NCBI GenBank assembly: GCA_027422505.1
Contig: JAPQWV010000051.1
Location: 1,951,501 to 2,015,500 of the forward strand
Reading direction: 5' to 3'
Source of the DNA: Craterostigma plantagineum
Lineage: Eukaryota > Streptophyta > Magnoliopsida > Lamiales > Linderniaceae
Length of the DNA: 64,000 nt
Below are positions 59,514 to 64,000 of the stretch, in pieces. The position numbers and the translations under genes were made by a program. The notes beneath the pieces were generated by a model, which ran no database searches, had not been told where the DNA came from, and saw only the letters and a list, made by a program, of their open reading frames with translations. Positions within the stretch are counted from its first letter, which is position 1; every line of letters begins with the position of its first letter.

Positions 59514-59829
59514 AGTAGGACATTGAAAAGTGTTGATTCTACCATTATTATTTTGTTTTTATTGACACTTTCAAGCGTTATTTCACACTATGATTTTGCC
59601 ATTATATAAACGATTAACTTGATTCTTACATAGCCTGAATATGTGTAGCCAATTCACGGTCCGATAATATTAACCTACAAAGTTCAAAATTTGTAGCCAT
59701 TATTGTAATACGTTCAAATTTTATCTCAAACTGTTCATTAGATGTTAGATTTAAAAAAAAAAAAAATCAAAGATTGATTGACCGATGTTGTTTAGTCCCA
59801 TTCCTAATAACTTTACCTTACATTACATA
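59514..59829. repeat. End of unit 3
   Basis: Matches 26085-26365 and 34790-35095. No gene. Confidence 0.7.
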
Positions 59830-60012
59830 CTAGTTTTATACCCGTGCATTTCACGGGTGTGAAAATATGTGCAATTAATATAATATAGTATTTTCCAATT
59901 TGTTAGTGGGCGGGTTTTTATTTTTATTTTTTGTTTTTGTATTTGTTTAATATATAAAAAATGGACACGTGGCGCATGGAGAACAAAACTACATTTAATT
60001 GTATATATACGA
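59830..60012 (-). mobile_element. 183-bp non-autonomous Helitron
   Basis: On minus: TC start at 60012, 'GCCACGTGTCC' near the 5' end, hairpin at 59841-59857 (one mismatch), CTAG end at 59830. It is flanked by host A (59829) and T (60013). Unit 1 reads 'cattacattaaatataattaac' without it. Confidence 0.7.
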
Positions 60013-60509
60013 TATATAATTAACAAGATGCCGTAGGAAAATAACACTCCCATGTCGAAACTTCCAGTTTCGTCATAGGTGTGGAATTAAAAAAATCATT
60101 AACTTCTTAAAAGGTTCATAATTTATGTATGTTCTTTCGTCATTCAATTTAAACTATATATGATATTATATGAAGAGTAAGGGTTGAATGACGTTACTCA
60201 TACAATTTAAAGTTCTACACACATAAATGTATGTTATAAAATCTCACGGAAAGACAATCCTAATCGATCTTTCACTTTATAGTAAAAATTTTAAAATCGA
60301 TACACAATAAAAGGCATCTATCTACATCTAAATCGACAACACAGTACTAACACTAAAATCCGAAAAAATAACTCATGCCATGCGAGACTTTCAATTTTTA
60401 TAGAGTAGTCACAAGGGCCTCTCAAACTCTTACATGATATAAAACGTATGTCGTCAACATGCAAATCTCATTATACAGCCAATTATCCGTGCAACGTCAG
60501 TATGCATTG
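60013..60509. repeat. Spacer 4, first part (diverged)
   Basis: Diverged match to spacer 1 (26380-26763 then 28201-28250) lacking the Helitron. No gene. Confidence 0.75.
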
Positions 60510-61461
60510 TGCTGTAAATCGTGAATTTCACTATTCAGATTGATAGTTTTTGGTGATTGAACGTAACTTAAATAAGTATACCGGTTAGAGATAGATGAAA
60601 CCGGATGTAATAAGCAGACCATCACCGCAATTAGAAACCGGATCAAGACTGCATATTGGAAGAACATTGAAGACCGGACTGCATGATACCGGACGTGCCA
60701 CGCTGGCAGATTCAAATATATTTAATGCGCGGCAAGTTGAAGACTTCTGACGAATAATTAATACAAGGCTGCCAGCTAGAGCCAAGTTGAAGTCAAGCGT
60801 AGCTGAATAAGGAATATAGCAATGGCACATCGTGAACTGCTGCAAGACCGGATAGACCCATTTTGGATAAAACTAATAAATGCTCTGTCTGGTACATGAA
60901 GAGCTATCTCACAACGGCCTTCAACTTCAAACCCAGCTATATATCGAGGGAAGCAAGCTAAAGACCTTACGACACAACAAATTTCTAAGAACGAGAGATC
61001 AAGCTTAAAGCCTTCAAAGCGAAGAAAAGAATTTAGGTGTTGGGTCGTTGTACTGTACCAGACATGTTGGTAAGTGATTTTCTCAAGGGACTGTAAAAAG
61101 CTCTTGAAAGAGATGGACTTTGAAAGTTGTCTAGAGGTGTCTAGGAGTTTAGTTAGCAGAGTATAGCCGTGGGTTATATTGTGTGAGTCTAGCTAAGGAG
61201 GCGACAAAGGTTGTAAACCGAGGGTTCCTTGTGGGGGAAGAAGAGCAGGCGTAGGAGAATTTGCTTCGAACTTCCAGAACCAAATTCTGTGTTTATCGCA
61301 ACCACACACACTACATTCGCATCCGGTCTTGGTTCAAAACCGACGGGTTTCTCAGTCAACACACGTAAATATCAAGCACCGGTTTTTGACCTTTAACGAT
61401 CAAAATAAAAAATCTAACAAGTGTTTGTCCACCCCCTCTAAACACATAACCGATCCTAACA
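60510..61461 (+). mobile_element. Solo LTR of a copia-like element
   Basis: 952 bp, TGCTGT...CTAACA, flanked by CATTG at 60505-60509 and 61462-61466. The spacer sequence continues across it. 'caccccctctaaacacataaccgatcctaaca' type ends are typical of plant copia LTRs. A TATATAT lies near 60940. Orientation is inferred from this end. Confidence 0.85.
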
Positions 61462-61687
61462 CATTGTTTAGATTATATCGACTTATTAAGCGGCTTGATT
61501 GCGACAAATTCATATTACGGAAAAATATGAATCGCCTTCTTTTCCATTGCAAGTTCCTTTTGCCCTACTACCAGGCCATGTAGATCGATTGAGATTTGAG
61601 TCGGCATTCAATCACTCATATTAACTAATCACAGTGAGGTTTGAACTATTAAATCTCAAATACAATAATATAAAATACAATAATATC

Positions 61688-61724
<37 letters not shown>

Positions 61725-62139
61725 CTGCATAACACAAATTGTTTCGACAATTACTGTAAGATTCCAAACGGTGAAATACCTAACCTCAACACAGACACAT
61801 ATATATATCTTAATGCACATTCCATCACGTCACATAACTTTAGATTCCACTGGAAGGAAATGAGAAAAAAAAAATAAAACAAAAAGGAAGAGGATATGTA
61901 CCATTGAATATGTGGAAACTCCAGCTCCATAGTGCGAGCAGTGTTATCAATGGCAGGTCATGGCGGAAAGCCAAAAAACCGCCATATATCTATGGCGGAT
62001 GGCGTTGCGGAAAATGGCGGAAGCCATGGCGATACAAAAATACATATAAAACATATAGCGCAGGACTCCTTACCATGGTTGGTCAATGGCTAAATGATAC
62101 GATTATCCCTGTTAATGTTGACTAGCTCAACTTTGACAA
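61462..62139. other. End of spacer 4 and unrecognised DNA
   Basis: 61467-61530 continues the spacer ('cgacttattaagcggctt'). (TA)n(TG)n at about 61690-61723. 61935-62030 is rich in 'atggcgg' and starts with a hAT-like 'cagtgttatcaatggc', with no opposite end found. Confidence 0.5.
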
Positions 62140-63031
62140 TGTTGGGCTAACATTTCAGCCAACATTGTTGTCTGTCAACATTCAATTTTATCTTTCATGC
62201 CCAAAAACCGTTTAACCTTTTTTGTAGCTTTATTTACTGATATGCAGGACGTAGTAAAGTGCTGAAACGAGTTCAAACCGTGTGGAGCTGCTTGAACGAA
62301 TTTAGGAAGTGCGCTTACTATAAATAGAAGATTTGAAGATCAAAAGAGAAGTAGTCAAGCCACGACCAAGATTAGAAGATCTGAATATCAAAAGAGAATC
62401 ATTCAACCAGCTACTATAAATAGGAGATAAGGATCGGCCAATGAGAAGAGAAGATTCGAACTAGATATATACTATATTTAGGGAGATCTTCGAGGAGATA
62501 TTCGAAGACATATTCAATGGATCTTTTTACCAATTCAAGATGGAGCCAAGGTCTATAAATAAGAGTTATTTTCGAGATGCAATGGACAACTTTCGAGAGA
62601 GCTTTCATGGAGTAAAAGTTGAGCGACATATTGAGTGAAAATATGAGCGAAACACATATCGAGCTTGAGCAAGTTTTTTATATTACGAGAGTTGTCTTTT
62701 AGCCTAGTATTGAGCTTTCAGAAGTCGTAGTACTTCGTAGGTTTTTTCGGATCGTGTCGATTCGTAGATTTTCTAGGCTTGTTTTTACTATCTTCGGATA
62801 GTTGTTTTGCATCTATTGCTATAGTGGAATTTTGCCCTTTGAGGCGCGCAACAAGTTTTTATAACTTGCTGCACAGATTTATATCTCGTGTTCTTCTATT
62901 TTCGTCACTAGGTAATTACAATATTCCGCTGTGCACCTGAATGTTAGGTTGAGTGTTACCCCGACATTTTACCCAACATCTAGTCTATACTTAGTGTTTT
63001 ACATCCATATCTTACCTGGACCACTTCAAAG
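62140..63031 (+). repeat. 5' LTR of a third copia element (Copia-3), approximate ends
   Basis: Begins near TGTTGGG (62140) and ends shortly before the primer site. The last CA before it is 63027-63028. Contains TATAAATA boxes (about 62415, 62556) and repeated 'gaagatcaaaagagaa' phrases. Exact limits are uncertain because the second LTR is outside the window. Confidence 0.55.
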
Positions 63032-63043
63032 TGGCATCAGAGC
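63032..63043 (+). other. Primer-binding site of Copia-3
   Basis: TGGCATCAGAGC, one change from the initiator-Met type TGGTATCAGAGC of Copia-2. Confidence 0.75.
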
Positions 63044-63081
63044 CTCCGCTTGACGTGACTAAGCGTTTTTTATCCTTTATA

Positions 63082-64000
63082 ATGGATGTTACAAGCTCAA
63101 ACCATCTCAGCAAAGTCCCTGTGTTAGACGGTTCCAATTATGCCTATTGGAAGGTTCGTGTGCGCCAATGCATCAAGTCCATAGATGTGCGAGCGTGGGA
63201 AGCAGTCCTCAACGGATACACTCGACCTCGATCTCCTCCAGATGCTGATGGGGAAGTAGTCGACAAGCCTATCGAACAGTAGACTATTGCTGAAATAAAT
63301 GCGGCCGAGTATAACGACAAAGCTCTTAATGTCATCTTCTCTTCGGTGGATATTTTCATGTTCAAGATTATTCAGAATTGCTCGACGGCAAAGAAAGCAT
63401 GAGATCTACTTCAGAGGTACTGCGAAGGTGATGCGAGTGTGAGGGAACCAAGCTACGATACCTCCTCAATCAGTTCGAAAATCTCAGAATGAAGGAAGAC
63501 GAGGATATCACCACATACTTTGGGAAGATTCTGACTATTTCAAGCGAGTGTGCTAGCCTCGGAGATCCAATTGCAAATAAGGTACTTGTTTCTAAAGCTT
63601 TACGTACTTTAACTGAAAAGTTTAATGTGAAGGTAGCGGTGATCGAGGAAGCACACAACCTATCCACGATGGAATTCAACACATTGATGAACATCATGAA
63701 GAACTATGAGACCAACCTCGAAGTCCAAAAGAGAGCTTCACATTGCAAAAGCATTGCTCTAGTCAGTCAGTCATGCAAGGTGCAAACTGATGAAGTTGAC
63801 TCTGACAATGATGAGGATATGGCTATGTTCGTGAAGAAGTTTACAAAGTTCCTTCAGAAGAAGAATGTTGAGCAGAATGTTGGCCCAACATTCAGGAAGG
63901 GCCAGAATGCCAAAACAGAATCTTCGTCTGCGCCTCCATACTTCAGACGCAATACTGACGGAAAGAAGAAGATTGACTTGGATTCAGTGAGATGCCATGC
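63082..64000 (+). pseudogene. Copia-3 gag, partial at the window end
   Basis: Starts at ATG 63082 (MDVTSSNHLSKVPVLDGSNY). Gag of copia type: YAYWKVRVRQCIKSID, EINAAEYNDKALN, LLQRYCEGDASV, LLNQFENLRM, EFNTLMNIMKNYE, acidic SDNDEDMAMFVKKF, and the start of a zinc-knuckle region at the edge. Two stops sit where tryptophan is expected (TAG after KPIEQ, about 63280; TGA after AKKA, about 63401), both readable as G-to-A changes. There is also a one-base shift near 63440. The element continues beyond 64000. Confidence 0.85.

Noticed and set aside
61933..62040. Second hAT-like element starting CAGTGTTATCAATGGC
   Set aside because: No opposite terminus or duplicated target found before the Copia-3 LTR.

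Overview
The window is nuclear DNA of a flowering plant, most likely a eudicot. It is AT-rich, its genes have plant-type GT-AG introns, and it contains plant families: a YUCCA auxin-biosynthesis enzyme, a PHR1-type MYB-CC factor, LRR receptor-like proteins and cytosolic ribosomal protein L23. It also holds many nested plant transposons. The species cannot be named from the sequence alone.

Layout. 1-5863: an LTR-internal-LTR tandem of a non-autonomous Ty3/gypsy-like element with no recognisable gag or pol. 6940-8973: a YUCCA gene whose leader carries a 219-bp solo LTR and whose coding sequence has a nonsense codon and a frameshift. 9178-10593 (-): a three-exon glutathionyl-hydroquinone-reductase-type GST. 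11185-16285 (-): a young but frameshifted Ty1/copia element. 17032-18545: an intact four-exon RPL23 gene with a site II promoter.

19331-61600 is the core of the window: a tandem array of a two-gene module. Each unit has a MYB-CC (PHR1-like) gene on + converging on an LRR receptor-like protein (RLP) gene on -, followed by a shared spacer. Unit 1 (20018-26387) has intact genes. Unit 2 (28770-35105) has an intact RLP and a MYB-CC gene with a 17-nt deletion. Unit 3 (53400-59829) is pseudogenised for both genes. A diverged fourth spacer (60013-61600) follows. Unit 2 resembles unit 3 in its 5' half and unit 1 in its 3' half, as expected from unequal crossing-over of a two-unit array.

The array was then invaded repeatedly. 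An older Helitron of about 1.4 kb sits in both spacers, and the fourth spacer preserves its empty site. A 9545-bp Helitron (35106-44650) carries decayed pieces of at least three host genes: a non-specific phospholipase C, an RPA70-like OB-fold and a CCCH zinc finger. A copia element (46832-52351) sits inside the second copy of the older Helitron. A 776-bp hAT-type MITE, a 183-bp Helitron and a 952-bp solo LTR lie in and after unit 3. 62.1-64.0 kb: the LTR and mutated gag of another copia element that runs off the window.

How the genes work together. Only RPL23, the GST, MYB-CC1, RLP1 and RLP2 look fully functional. Physical pairing of a phosphate-starvation regulator with a candidate immune receptor is visible. 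Any functional link between them is inference.
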